Source: Chitinophagaceae bacterium UBA1953 (GTDB lineage: Bacteria; Bacteroidota; Bacteroidia; Chitinophagales; Chitinophagaceae). Taken from it: a DNA stretch of 64,000 nucleotides. The notes beneath the pieces are model-generated. The model was not told where the DNA came from. It worked only from the letters and a program-made list of their open reading frames with translations, and did not search any database. Location of the stretch: assembly GCA_002336115.1 (NCBI GenBank), contig DDEN01000056.1, positions 239,577 to 303,576 of the forward strand, written 5' to 3'. The position numbers were made by a program, and so were the translations under genes. Below are positions 39,070-49,028 of this stretch, piece by piece (within the stretch, counting starts at the first letter, position 1; every line of letters starts with the position of its first letter).

Positions 39070-41328
39070 TTATTTTACAACAAATGTTCTGGTAATAATT
39101 CCCCTGCTTGTATTAATCTTGGCTGTATAAATGCCTGTTGCAAGTTTTGACGTGTTTAGCTGAATAGTTAATTGCCCGGCAGTAACAGTTTGTTGTCTCA
39201 AAATTTTTCCTGTAATGTCAATTATCTGTACGGTTACATTTTGTGTAAATGCTTTTTCAAACCGGATGGTGGCTGTTTGATTTGTTACAGGATTTGGATA
39301 AAGAATGACCGCTTTCTGCGGAACATTTAATACATCATTTACGCCGGTTGTGGAAAGTAAATTGGTGCAGCTCCATACAGCAGCTACCCATTCAGGATGG
39401 TCTATATAAGGATTGCGGTTTCCCTGTATTACAAAAACAGAATCATTCCGGTTGATTTCTTTTTGACTAACGGGATCCTGCAGGTGCCACTTGTAAAGCA
39501 GTTTAATATACCAGTCGTCGAAAGCCTGGTAACTTGTTCCGTTCAGCGCTTCATCAGCAGTTCCGTTTGATTGCCATCCTGCAATCTGACTTTCATAACG
39601 TGTTGCCATGTAAAACTGGGCTCTGGCAAAATCTCCTTTGTATTCATTGATTGGCTCAAAAACAGTTCCTGTATAACCGGCAAATGAACTTGGCCCGAGT
39701 TTACTTCCGTTCATGGAGGTGAATGTTGGTGATGAAGTTTCTCCGTAAGGGTAGTTGCTACGCTTGTTATTAACCCATCCATCAGTAGGAAACAGGTGAT
39801 TAATATCGGTGTACATAGGCGATCCATCGTTAAACCAGCTTGATGGAAATGAATGTTCCCTGTTGTAGCAATCACCTTCGCTGTTGTAAGTGCCACATTG
39901 ACCTGTGCCAGGAGTATATGTATATGGGTCAGCCCCGGTTGGATTATCGCTGTACATATCCCAGATTACTGTTGCTGTATTTGCATCATTTATTTTTACA
40001 TCAGTTCTGTAATAGGCATCCCACAAACCAGGTGTATAACTTAACACAGTAGTATTTGATGAAATGATAGTGGACAGTGCAGTTTTAAGTGCTGAACAGG
40101 TTAAGCCATTTGCTGCATTATAATAAGCTGCCGGCAGATTGCCCGAACTCGATGTTGCTTTGCTTCCGGTTAATGCAGTTGTATAATAAAAAGGTTCTCC
40201 GCTGCAATCGCCATTTGCCGAAAAAATAAATAAATAATAAGTTGAACCTGATGTTAATCCTGTTGCTGTAAATGATGTGGTTGTTCCGTATGAAACCACT
40301 GTGCCGCCGCCAAGCGACTGTCCTGCCGAATAGGTTGTTCCATTAACAGGAGTTGCACTAAGTGAGTTTGATGAACTGATTACAGTTAAATAGTGGTTGG
40401 CAGTTGCCGAAGCAGTAAAAGTTCCGCTGATTGATGCCGGCGCTGCCGAAAGTGATAATCCGGTTGGAGCAGTTGTAGGAGCAACGCAAGCCGGAACACT
40501 ATTGGTTATTGTATTCCCGGAAAGTGGTGATATGGTAAAATAATTTGGCCCACCAGTACAGTTGTTATTGTTGTACGAATAAACAAAGAAATAATAGGTT
40601 GTTCCCGCCGAGAGCCCCGATGCTGTAAAAGATACGGCAGAGCCCGAAGACACAACAGTTCCTCCACCAAGTGCCTGACCTACAGAATAAGTTGTTGCGT
40701 CAGCAGGTGGCGATGAAAGTGAAGATGATGTACTCTGAACAACCAGGTAACCATCAACTGAAGGTGATGCAGCAGTAAAACTCCCGGATATTGTAGAAGT
40801 TGCAGGAGTTAATATTAAACTACTTGCTTGTGCGGTGGGTTCTGTGCAAGGTTGGCTTGATGCTGAAGATGTCCAGCTAACATCATCAATTAAAATTCTT
40901 AAACCACTTGTAGATTGTGCAATTTCAAGATTAAAACTTCCTGTTACATTAATATTACTGATAGTTGCAGTTGCTACTGTGGTTGTAGGGTTAACTGTAC
41001 CAACAGAAACACCATTTATTTTTATAGTTAAAAGTCCACCTGTGCCTGAAAAAATCTGCTTATGTTTAAAGGTCAGGTTACCGATACCGTTTGGAATATT
41101 ATTACAAGTAATAGATCCAACCCGGATACAGATAGCAGCGTCATTTAAAAGAGAATCGGTTCTTGCGTCTGTGGCATTCCACGTTAATCCGTTATCACCT
41201 GTCCATGTTCTTGCTGAATAGGAACTGCTTGCTGCAGGAATGTTTGTAAATGTTTCAGTTCCCTGTGCAAATGAAGTAACAAAAAAAAATGTAAGAGACA
41301 CAAAAAGTGCGTAGTAAAACTTAATCAT
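39070..41328 (-). CDS. T9SS-secreted endonuclease I family protein
   Basis: A 752-residue protein: signal peptide (FFFVTSFAQ), an N-terminal beta-sandwich domain (LTFKHKQIFSGTGGLLTIKING), two similar repeats of a fibronectin-like domain (TYSVGQALGGGTVVSSG and TYSAGQSLGGGTVVSYG, each ending TYY(F/L)F), then the endonuclease I domain with GDCYNREHSFPSSWF, DINHLFPTDGWVNNKRSNYPYG (His/Asn metal site) and a C-terminal type A sorting domain ending GIYTAKINTSRGIITRTFVVK. It is expected to be exported by the type IX system and to degrade extracellular DNA. Confidence 0.93.
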   Translation of the reverse strand: MIKFYYALFVSLTFFFVTSFAQGTETFTNIPAASSSYSARTWTGDNGLTWNATDARTDSLLNDAAICIRVGSITCNNIPNGIGNLTFKHKQIFSGTGGLLTIKINGVSVGTVNPTTTVATATISNINVTGSFNLEIAQSTSGLRILIDDVSWTSSASSQPCTEPTAQASSLILTPATSTISGSFTAASPSVDGYLVVQSTSSSLSSPPADATTYSVGQALGGGTVVSSGSAVSFTASGLSAGTTYYFFVYSYNNNNCTGGPNYFTISPLSGNTITNSVPACVAPTTAPTGLSLSAAPASISGTFTASATANHYLTVISSSNSLSATPVNGTTYSAGQSLGGGTVVSYGTTTSFTATGLTSGSTYYLFIFSANGDCSGEPFYYTTALTGSKATSSSGNLPAAYYNAANGLTCSALKTALSTIISSNTTVLSYTPGLWDAYYRTDVKINDANTATVIWDMYSDNPTGADPYTYTPGTGQCGTYNSEGDCYNREHSFPSSWFNDGSPMYTDINHLFPTDGWVNNKRSNYPYGETSSPTFTSMNGSKLGPSSFAGYTGTVFEPINEYKGDFARAQFYMATRYESQIAGWQSNGTADEALNGTSYQAFDDWYIKLLYKWHLQDPVSQKEINRNDSVFVIQGNRNPYIDHPEWVAAVWSCTNLLSTTGVNDVLNVPQKAVILYPNPVTNQTATIRFEKAFTQNVTVQIIDITGKILRQQTVTAGQLTIQLNTSKLATGIYTAKINTSRGIITRTFVVK

Positions 41329-41361
41329 TCTTATAAATTCAGGTTGTACAAAAGAGTATAA

Positions 41362-41396
41362 AATTAAAAAAACCCATCTTTACAAAGATGGGTTTC
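41362..41396 (-). terminator. Terminator of rpsT
   Basis: Stem AAACCCATCTT / AAGATGGGTTT; read on the minus strand it continues into TTTTTTT. It is 24 bp beyond the rpsT stop. Confidence 0.9.
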
Positions 41397-41419
41397 ATAA
41401 TATCTTTTTGTTAGCTTTT

Positions 41420-41674
41420 TTATGCTAATGTATTCACCTTCTTAGCAAGCTTGCTTTTTAAGTTAGCAGCTTTGTTTTTGTGAATAACACCACGTTTTGC
41501 CAGTTTGTCAATCATTGATGCAACAGTTGGCATTTGTTCGCCTGCTTCTTTACCTGTTTTGATCGCCTGCAGATCACGGATAGCGTTACGGGTTGTTTTT
41601 CCGTAATAACGGTTATGATCTCTGCGGGTTGCACTCTGACGAACATCTTTTTTGGTAGCCTTATGATTTGCCAT
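41420..41674 (-). CDS. rpsT: 30S ribosomal protein S20
   Basis: An 84-residue basic helical protein binding 16S rRNA. MANHKATKKDVRQSATRRDHNRYYG starts at 41674; the longer ORF start lies upstream of the promoter and can be dismissed. Ends with NKAANLKSKLAKKVNTLA, the typical S20 end. A perfect -7 box lies 20 bp upstream. Confidence 0.96.
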   Translation of the reverse strand: MANHKATKKDVRQSATRRDHNRYYGKTTRNAIRDLQAIKTGKEAGEQMPTVASMIDKLAKRGVIHKNKAANLKSKLAKKVNTLA

Positions 41675-41693
41675 ATCTAAATTTTTCGGAGGG

Positions 41694-41701
41694 CAAAGGT
41701 A
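41694..41701 (-). promoter_or_regulatory. -7 promoter box of rpsT
   Basis: Minus strand TACCTTTG, a perfect consensus match, with a TTG about 23 bp further upstream that may be the -33 element. Confidence 0.65.
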
Positions 41702-41822
41702 GGGGAAAAAATTACATTTCAGGACAAGATGAAGAGTTTTTTTAAGCTCATCAGGCCAATTTTTCCACAAAAAGCCATTCTATATTCCTTTTTTGTCTAA
41801 AAAACTGCAATATCAACTCCGG

Positions 41823-42947
41823 TCAGAATGTTTTTGCCTTTAGTGCCATCACTCTGTTGTAGGAAGCATCAATTCTTTCAACAGGAATTTTGCCCGAAAC
41901 TACCAGGTTTTTAATAATTGCATGAATATTTGCCGGTTCATAATCCTTTACTCCGGGAATGTTATTGCTGAACATCACCACATCAACCCCGGCATCAAAG
42001 GCCATAAAAACCGATTGCTCAAGGCTGTACTGGGCGCTGATGGCTTTCATCTGCATATCATCACTGAAAATAACACCGTTAAAAGCAAGACTGTCTCGTA
42101 ATAAACCGGTTATAATTTTTTTGGAAAGCGTTGCCGGCAGCAGGGAAGAATCCAGTTTCCCATTAACAATATGTGCCGTCATAACAGCATCAACAGTACC
42201 GCTTTTAATCAGGTTTCTGTATGGAATAAGTTCGTATAGCTGCCAGGTATTTGTTACATCGGCAATTCCAAGGTGGGTATCTGCAAGAGAGTTGCCATGG
42301 CCCGGAAAATGTTTTAGCACTGTTTTTACCCCATATTGATGATGACTGTTTATGACTATCTGAGCCTGGGTTGAAATAATTTCAGGATCAGCAGAAAAAC
42401 AACGTTCCCTTGCTCCAAGCACAGGACAATTGGGGTTATATACGTCGAGCACGGGTGCATAATTGAGGTTAAAGCCCAGTTGCGAAATAATTGAAGCAAG
42501 TGTATCTGTATAAAGTTTTGTTGTATCGGCATTGTTGATTGTTCCCAGCCATTGAGCGGAGGGCATAAACGGAAATCCAAGTTCAGGTTTAAGACGGTTC
42601 ACTTTACCGCCTTCCTGATCAATGCTTATGAAAAGCGGTATAGGTGCTGCATTCTGAAAATCGCTTATCATCTGTTTCAAAGATGCTGCGGCATTTGTTG
42701 TACTCACATTCCTGCCATAAATAAGAATGCTTCCTACTTTCCCATCTTTCACTGCTTTATATACCAGGTCGTTTTTATTAATACTTGTTCCGTAAAAACC
42801 AAAGATGATTAGCTGCCCGATTTTTATATCAAGGCTGTCGGGGTCGCTTTGTACAATACTGTTATGTACTCTTTCATTGAATGCAGGTAAGGCTTTTGTT
42901 GACGATGAGAGGACAAAAAATCCGGTCAGTAGCATTATTAACTTCAT
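41823..42947 (-). CDS. Glycoside hydrolase family 3 (beta-N-acetylhexosaminidase, NagZ-like)
   Basis: A 374-residue enzyme with an N-terminal signal peptide (LLTGFFVLSSSTKA). ISIDQEGGKVNRLK, VLKHFPGHGNSLADTHLG with the NagZ-type His loop, VMTAHI and the nucleophile region VIFSDDMQMKAIS are the family blocks. Only the first (barrel) domain is present, as in NagZ. With the signal peptide it would act in the periplasm, unlike cytoplasmic NagZ of enterics; likely in muropeptide or chitooligosaccharide turnover. Confidence 0.9.
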   Translation of the reverse strand: MKLIMLLTGFFVLSSSTKALPAFNERVHNSIVQSDPDSLDIKIGQLIIFGFYGTSINKNDLVYKAVKDGKVGSILIYGRNVSTTNAAASLKQMISDFQNAAPIPLFISIDQEGGKVNRLKPELGFPFMPSAQWLGTINNADTTKLYTDTLASIISQLGFNLNYAPVLDVYNPNCPVLGARERCFSADPEIISTQAQIVINSHHQYGVKTVLKHFPGHGNSLADTHLGIADVTNTWQLYELIPYRNLIKSGTVDAVMTAHIVNGKLDSSLLPATLSKKIITGLLRDSLAFNGVIFSDDMQMKAISAQYSLEQSVFMAFDAGVDVVMFSNNIPGVKDYEPANIHAIIKNLVVSGKIPVERIDASYNRVMALKAKTF

Positions 42948-42978
42948 CAGAACTTATTATTTAAATAAAAAATCAAAA

Positions 42979-43060
42979 AACATCGGTTGTTTAATCGTTA
43001 AGCAAAAAAACAACAAAAAGATGGGAATTATAGCAACAATGCTTGGTTAAAACAACCGAT
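42979..43060. repeat. Inverted repeat upstream of odhA
   Basis: ATCGGTTGTTTAA (from 42979) and TTAAAACAACCGAT (to 43060) are inverted copies with one extra base, about 54 bp apart, in the 142-bp divergent gap between the hexosaminidase and odhA. A hairpin or paired operator is possible. Confidence 0.55.
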
Positions 43061-43089
43061 ATTTGTCTGGCTTTCAATTTTAACATTCA

Positions 43090-45828
43090 ATGAAAGATTT
43101 TCAATACATAACCAACTCACACCCTCAGTTTATTGAAGGGTTGTATAATGATTTTCTGAAAGATCCCAACAGTATCGACCCTGAAATGAAAAAGTTTTTT
43201 GAAGGGTTTGATTTTGCTGTTTCTTCCGGATCGGTATCTCAGGTTTCAACATCATCTGCTGCTCCATCCGGTATTGACTGGCTGAAGGAAATTATGGTTT
43301 ACCGGCTTATTCTTGGTTACCGCAACAAAGGCCATTTGATCGCTCATACAAATCCAATCCGTAAAAGAAAAGATAGGGGAGCAAATATTGAACTTGGTTT
43401 TTATGGTCTTTCCGAGGCTGATCTTGATAAGGAGTTTTATGCAGGGCAATTTGTTGGTTTGGGAAAAACCTCATTAAAAAAGATTCTGCAGCATTTAGAA
43501 AAATGTTATGCCTCGCATGTAGGCATTGAATTCAAATATATCAGCGATCAGAAAAAGCTCGACTTTTTAACCAATGCCATTGAGAAAGATTTTTTTCAGC
43601 CGTTATCACTTGCAAAGCGGAAACGCATTCTTGAAAAGCTGAACCAGGGTGTGATGTTTGAAAAATTTCTTCACACAAAATATATCGGGCAAAAAAGGTT
43701 TTCGCTGGAAGGAGGTGAAACCACTATTGCTGCATTAGATGCAATCATCAATACGGCGGCTGATAATGATGTAAAGGAAGTGGTGATTGGTATGGCACAT
43801 CGTGGCCGTTTGAATGTACTTGCAAATATCATGGGCAAAACGTATGAGCAGATTTTCAGCGAATTTGAAGGTACTGCCAAGGTTGACCAGACAATGGGGA
43901 GTGGTGATGTAAAATACCACATGGGCTATGGAAGTGATGTTGAAACCCTTGATGGCAAAACGGTTCACCTGAAATTAATGCCCAACCCATCGCACCTTGA
44001 GGCAGTTGATCCTGTTGTGCTTGGTTTCAGCAGGGCAAAAGCTGATATTATGTACCACAGCAATTTCGATCAGATATTGCCTGTACTTATTCATGGTGAT
44101 GCATCCATTGCAGGACAGGGTATTGTGTATGAAATTCTGCAGATGTGTTACCTGAAAGGATATTATACCGGTGGAACAATTCATTATGTTATCAATAACC
44201 AGATAGGGTTTACTACTGATTTTAATGATGCACGAAGTGCTGATTACTGCACTTCGCTTGCAGCGATGGTACAGGCACCGGTATTTCATGTAAATGGTGA
44301 TGATGCAGAAGCTGTGATTAAGTGTGCCGAAATTGCTACACGCTACCGCCAGGAATTTAATACCGATGTGTTTATTGATATGGTTTGCTATCGTAAACAC
44401 GGGCATAACGAAGGAGATGATCCCAAGTTTACACAACCAAAGTTGTACGCATTAATTGATAAGCATCCCGATCCCCGTGAAGTTTATACCAATCATTTGT
44501 TACAGAATGGCGAACCCGACGCAAAAGAACTGGCAAAGGAAATGGAGAAAAAGTTCTGGAGCGATCTGCAGGAACGTCTGGATGAAGTAAAACAAAACCC
44601 ATTACCATACCAATATCAGCCACCTGAACTTGTTTGGAAAAGTTTGCGCAGAGCTACTGCTGCCGATTTTGTGAAATCGCCGGTAACAGCAATCAAAAGT
44701 GATGATTTTGAAAAACTCTTTCATTCAATTATGACACTGCCTTCTGACTATAAGCCATTAAAGAAGGTTGAAAAAATTCTTGCTGAAAAAATTAAGCTGC
44801 ATAATGAGGAACATAAAATTGACTGGGCAACAGGAGAGTTAATGGCTTACGCAAGCTTAATGCTCGATGGTAAAGATGTACGTATGAGCGGACAGGATGT
44901 TCGCCGGGGTACGTTCTCTCACCGTCATGCAATTCTAAGAGATGAGTTGAATGACAAGGCATACAACCGGCTTGGTCATATTGAAGGCGCAAAAGGTCAT
45001 TTCCGCATTTATAATTCTTTGCTGAGTGAATATGGTGTGTTGGGTTTTGAATATGGGTATGCTATGGCGAACCCGGATGCGTTGGTATTATGGGAAGCAC
45101 AGTTTGGCGATTTCTCCAATGGTGCTCAAACAATGATTGATCAGTTCATAACAGCAGGCGAGCAAAAGTGGAACCGTATGAACGGCATCACCATGTTGCT
45201 GCCGCATGGTTATGAAGGTCAAGGCCCTGAACACAGCAGTGCAAGAATGGAACGATACCTACAGTTATGTGCAGAACTGAACATGGTGATTACAAATGTT
45301 ACAACAGCATCCAACCTGTTTCATGTATTACGCAGGCAATTGGCGTGGCCGTTCCGTAAACCATTGGTCAACTTTTCACCCAAAGCCAATCTTCGTCATC
45401 CCGGCAGCTATTCATTAAAGCAGGAGTTTTTAGAAGGTGGTTTTAAAGAAGTAATTGATGATCCGTCAAATCCTGATGCAGTGCAGGTGAGCAAAGTGTT
45501 TTTCTGCAGTGGCAAAATGTATTTTGATCTTGCTGAGCGTAAAGTAAAAGATAACAGGAACGATATTGCAATTATCCGCCTTGAACAAATTTATCCATTG
45601 CCGGTTCAGCAACTGGAAGCATTATATAATAAATACAGCAATGCTACCTGGTTCTGGGTTCAGGAAGAACCGCTGAACATGGGTGCAGCTTCTTTCCTGC
45701 AAATGAATTTAAAAACCATCAGTTACGGAGTTGTCAGTCGCCAGGCTTCAGCCTCCACGGCAACCGGTTACAATAAAATTCATCAGCAGGAACAAGCAGA
45801 ACTGATTGATACAGCTTTTAGTATTTGA
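43090..45828 (+). CDS. odhA: 2-oxoglutarate dehydrogenase E1 component
   Basis: A 912-residue thiamine-diphosphate enzyme of the TCA cycle. Signatures: KFLHTKYIGQKRFSLEGGE, MAHRGRLNVL, KYHMGY, NPSHLEAVDPVV, GDASIAGQGI, VNGDDAEAV and DMVCYRKHGHNEGDDP (ThDP fold), then the pyrimidine domain with GQDVRRGTFSHRHA and LPHGYEGQGPEHSS. N-terminal region FQYITNSHPQFIEGLYNDFLKDP is the usual lead. Also called sucA. The E2 gene odhB is 3.2 kb downstream, separated by repeats and a T9SS gene. Confidence 0.96.
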   Translation: MKDFQYITNSHPQFIEGLYNDFLKDPNSIDPEMKKFFEGFDFAVSSGSVSQVSTSSAAPSGIDWLKEIMVYRLILGYRNKGHLIAHTNPIRKRKDRGANIELGFYGLSEADLDKEFYAGQFVGLGKTSLKKILQHLEKCYASHVGIEFKYISDQKKLDFLTNAIEKDFFQPLSLAKRKRILEKLNQGVMFEKFLHTKYIGQKRFSLEGGETTIAALDAIINTAADNDVKEVVIGMAHRGRLNVLANIMGKTYEQIFSEFEGTAKVDQTMGSGDVKYHMGYGSDVETLDGKTVHLKLMPNPSHLEAVDPVVLGFSRAKADIMYHSNFDQILPVLIHGDASIAGQGIVYEILQMCYLKGYYTGGTIHYVINNQIGFTTDFNDARSADYCTSLAAMVQAPVFHVNGDDAEAVIKCAEIATRYRQEFNTDVFIDMVCYRKHGHNEGDDPKFTQPKLYALIDKHPDPREVYTNHLLQNGEPDAKELAKEMEKKFWSDLQERLDEVKQNPLPYQYQPPELVWKSLRRATAADFVKSPVTAIKSDDFEKLFHSIMTLPSDYKPLKKVEKILAEKIKLHNEEHKIDWATGELMAYASLMLDGKDVRMSGQDVRRGTFSHRHAILRDELNDKAYNRLGHIEGAKGHFRIYNSLLSEYGVLGFEYGYAMANPDALVLWEAQFGDFSNGAQTMIDQFITAGEQKWNRMNGITMLLPHGYEGQGPEHSSARMERYLQLCAELNMVITNVTTASNLFHVLRRQLAWPFRKPLVNFSPKANLRHPGSYSLKQEFLEGGFKEVIDDPSNPDAVQVSKVFFCSGKMYFDLAERKVKDNRNDIAIIRLEQIYPLPVQQLEALYNKYSNATWFWVQEEPLNMGAASFLQMNLKTISYGVVSRQASASTATGYNKIHQQEQAELIDTAFSI

Positions 45829-45831
45829 TTT

Positions 45832-46090
45832 GATAGAAACGCTGATGACGCAGATGAAACTGATTGCCGCTGATTAAAACAATTCCTGCATTTCATCTGT
45901 GCATCCGTGGCAATTTTCTTCTGTATTCCTTTACTTCTTTTCGTGAAAAAAATACAGAGATAGAAACGCTGATGATGCAGATAAAACTGATTAGCGCAGG
46001 TTAAGGAATGCTCCGTATTTATCTGCGCTTCTGTGCATCTGTAGCAACTTCTGTTTTGGATTTTCACTGCTCCTTTTCGTGAAAAACAAA
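45832..46090. repeat. Two direct copies of an about 125-bp palindrome-bearing repeat
   Basis: Copy A begins GATAGAAACGCTGATGACGC (45833) and copy B GATAGAAACGCTGATGATGC (about 45960). Each has an inner inverted part (CGCAGATGAAACTGATT against CATTTCATCTGTGC in A; CTGATGATGCAGAT against ATCTGCGC and CATCTGTAGC in B) and each ends CTTTTCGTGAAAAA. This type of ATCTGCG-CATCTGTG palindrome is common in Bacteroidota intergenic DNA. No gene in this 321-bp space. Confidence 0.75.
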
Positions 46091-46149
46091 ACTTATATAT
46101 TTCAGTAACCCGGATTGTTTTATTTTTATGTCAGCTAAAATTTGCTGAT

Positions 46150-48909
46150 ATGAAAAAAACAACCGCTACGTTGCTGATCCTGCTCACCTGTAGTTTACTT
46201 GCCTTACATGCACAAATTAAATTTCCTTTTCCCGGTTCAAAACTTACAAACAGGCAAGGTCAACCAGTTGCCGGAAGAATGGTTTCACAAAAACAACCTG
46301 CAGCAAGACTAACTGGTGCCGATACGATTGGTTTTGGTGGAGAGCCTGGAGTAGTGTGGGAGAGGGAGCTGTCAAAATTATACCCTGGTAATAGTTCTTA
46401 TTATTTACTCAATAATAACAAACTCGTTGATGGGAATTTCCTTGCCTCTGGCTATATTGAAGATAGCAATGGGAATTCAAAAATGGTTTATGTTAAGTTT
46501 GATAAGCATGGGAATGTTTTACTTAAAGCAAATAGCCCTGATGGAGAAGTATATCATCAATTTATTTATCCATCAAATGATACAGGTTGGTTTACAATAA
46601 TGGATACCCTTGTAAAAATTAATAATGAAAACGCTTACACAAGAGTTTTGAAAAAGTATAATAAGAACGGAGAAAGAAAATGGAGTAGAAAAATTATCGA
46701 TTCAGTATTGAGTGAAAGTGAATCAGTCATTTGTTTGAATGACGGATCCATTATGGTTGCTTATCTTGATGACAGAAACGGCAAAGTGATTTCCTGTGGT
46801 ACTGGAACCAGCAATACTTATTTTGATAGGATAAGTTTAATGAAACTGGATTCAGTAGGTAATGAGGTATGGCACAAAGGGTTATTTCAGCAAGATTATT
46901 TTCGTTTTTTTTCTTTTGAAAAAATTAATATTTCTAAAACAAAAGGGGGATATTTTATAACAGGTAATTATTCTCGTCAAAATAAAGATTCTTCTGCATG
47001 TTGGAATTATAATCACCTAAACGCAGATTTTTTTGTTGCAAAAATTGACGAAGAAGCTAATCCGGTATTTCTAAAGTTTTATGGAGGTTCTGATGACGAC
47101 CAATATATTGGTGGTATTACAACAGCAGTTGATTCAGGGATCGTACTTTTTGGAGCAACAAGATCGGTGGATGGTGATTTAAGTGGGGTTAATGCTAATT
47201 CAACTCTTTACAATTCATGGGCTGTAGGGGTAAATGATACAGGGAAAATTGTTTTAAATAAATCTTTCAGGCACCCCAATAATCAAAACCAAGGAATTAT
47301 AAGTGTAGTTCAATTACACGACTCGTCATTTGTATTTTCTATAGTGTATGGTTATTATGGTTTAGACGGGGGGCTTGAAAAAATAAAACGAGATGGAAGT
47401 GTTTCATGGAGTGTAAAACAATGGAAGCCTGGTTCATTGTTTTTACAGAATGACTTAGATGAGATAGTTTACACAAGATATATTGATTCAGAAACAGAAG
47501 GTTATTTTGGAAAACTCGGCCCTGTCTCCCAAATCTCCGGCTCAGTCTTTTACGATTTCAATAAAAACGGAATAAAAGAAAGCAACGAACCTTATTGCAA
47601 AAATTTCCAGGCAATAACAACAAAGCCCGATTACAGCCGCAGCAGTTTTTCACAAAACGGATGGTTACGTAACGATGTTGATACCGGAACTTACACAACA
47701 ACTATTGTAACAGATAAACCATATTATACTATTGTTCCAGCATCAAAGCAAACCAGTTTTGCAACACTTGGTTTAAGTGATACTGTGCATTTTGCCTTGC
47801 AGCCAATTGATGGCAAACAGGATTTATCGGTAAGTGTTATGCCATTAACAGCAGCACGCCCCGGTTTTAATGCAAGCTATAAAATCAATTACCGTAATGC
47901 TGGTACAACTACAATCACAAATGCTCAACTGAAGTTTGTAAAAGATGCACGTACGACATTTGTATCGGGCAGTCTTGCGCCAACACAAACTACAGCCGAT
48001 ACAATATTGTGGGATATACCATCCTTTACACCACTGGCGGATTCAGTTATTACCATTCAATTAAAACTTGCATCACCGGCAACGCTTAGCAATGGCGATA
48101 CATTAAAACACAATGTATTTATCTTACCTGTTAATGGTGATCTTTCACCAACTGATGATACTGCTTCTATTAAACAACTTGTAACAGGTTCTTATGACCC
48201 GAACGATAAATCGGAAAACTTTGTTGGTAAAATGCCTGAAGCAAGATATGCTCTTGGAGATGAAGTTCAATATCTCATCCGGTTTCAGAATACTGGAACT
48301 GACACTGCATTTAATGTTAATATTGCTGATACACTTGACGCAAACTTAGATTGGAGTACATTACACATGATTGGCAGCAGCCACAAATACAAAATGACCA
48401 TCACTAATGGTAATAAAGTACAGTGGATGTTTGATAATATCAATCTGCCCGATAGTAATAAGAATGAACCTTTAAGTCATGGATTTATCAGTTTCAAAAT
48501 AAGACCAAAATCTAATCTTACAGCAGGAGATTATATCCAAAACAAAGCATTCATTTATTTTGATTACAATCTGCCCGTTCCAACAAATACCGTTACCACA
48601 ACTATCATCAGTAACAGGTTAACTCCAGTTTCCGTAGTAAATGCAGATGATATAAAGATCACAGTAATGCCTAATCCCGGAAAAAGTAATGTGTATATGT
48701 TATTAACCGGAAATATTAAGGGCAAGCTGGAAGTGAGTATGATTGACAACACCGGGAGAACAATATCAAAGCAAACAATTCAAAGAACTACGGTTTCAGA
48801 AGCTACTTATCTACCATTGCAGGTAGATCGTTTATTGCCGGGAGTGTATTATATAAAAGCTCAGCAGGGCAACAAAAGCTGGGTACAGAAAATGGTAATT
48901 ATACAGTAA
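46150..48909 (+). CDS. Large secreted protein with DUF11-type domains and T9SS sorting domain
   Basis: A 919-residue protein with signal peptide (LTCSLLALHAQ). The first 450 residues have beta-rich propeller-like repeats (VDGNFLASGYIEDS, FLKFYGGSDDDQYIGGI, IVLFGATRSVDG). Then SGSVFYDFNKNGIKESNEPY (SdrD-like B repeat), a DUF11-like stretch ISFKIRPKSNLTAGDYIQNKA with YDPNDKSENFVG, and a C-terminal sorting domain KITVMPNPGK...LPGVYYIKAQQGNKSWVQKMVI. Likely a surface or secreted adhesion/structural protein; function unknown. The first half is richer in A/T than the end. Confidence 0.85.
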   Translation: MKKTTATLLILLTCSLLALHAQIKFPFPGSKLTNRQGQPVAGRMVSQKQPAARLTGADTIGFGGEPGVVWERELSKLYPGNSSYYLLNNNKLVDGNFLASGYIEDSNGNSKMVYVKFDKHGNVLLKANSPDGEVYHQFIYPSNDTGWFTIMDTLVKINNENAYTRVLKKYNKNGERKWSRKIIDSVLSESESVICLNDGSIMVAYLDDRNGKVISCGTGTSNTYFDRISLMKLDSVGNEVWHKGLFQQDYFRFFSFEKINISKTKGGYFITGNYSRQNKDSSACWNYNHLNADFFVAKIDEEANPVFLKFYGGSDDDQYIGGITTAVDSGIVLFGATRSVDGDLSGVNANSTLYNSWAVGVNDTGKIVLNKSFRHPNNQNQGIISVVQLHDSSFVFSIVYGYYGLDGGLEKIKRDGSVSWSVKQWKPGSLFLQNDLDEIVYTRYIDSETEGYFGKLGPVSQISGSVFYDFNKNGIKESNEPYCKNFQAITTKPDYSRSSFSQNGWLRNDVDTGTYTTTIVTDKPYYTIVPASKQTSFATLGLSDTVHFALQPIDGKQDLSVSVMPLTAARPGFNASYKINYRNAGTTTITNAQLKFVKDARTTFVSGSLAPTQTTADTILWDIPSFTPLADSVITIQLKLASPATLSNGDTLKHNVFILPVNGDLSPTDDTASIKQLVTGSYDPNDKSENFVGKMPEARYALGDEVQYLIRFQNTGTDTAFNVNIADTLDANLDWSTLHMIGSSHKYKMTITNGNKVQWMFDNINLPDSNKNEPLSHGFISFKIRPKSNLTAGDYIQNKAFIYFDYNLPVPTNTVTTTIISNRLTPVSVVNADDIKITVMPNPGKSNVYMLLTGNIKGKLEVSMIDNTGRTISKQTIQRTTVSEATYLPLQVDRLLPGVYYIKAQQGNKSWVQKMVIIQ

Positions 48910-48922
48910 AAGATGAAATTGG

Positions 48923-48956
48923 AAAACTCCGCTTTATAAAAGCGGAGTTTTTTTTA
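48923..48956 (+). terminator. Terminator after the T9SS protein gene
   Basis: Perfect 12-bp stem AAACTCCGCTTT / AAAGCGGAGTTT, three-base loop, then TTTTTT; 14 bp after the stop codon. Confidence 0.92.
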
Positions 48957-49028
48957 ATAACTTGCGACAGCGTTTACTTAACCGAAATTAAATTTTCCCC
49001 GAAATTTGCTTCACAACAACGAATCTAT

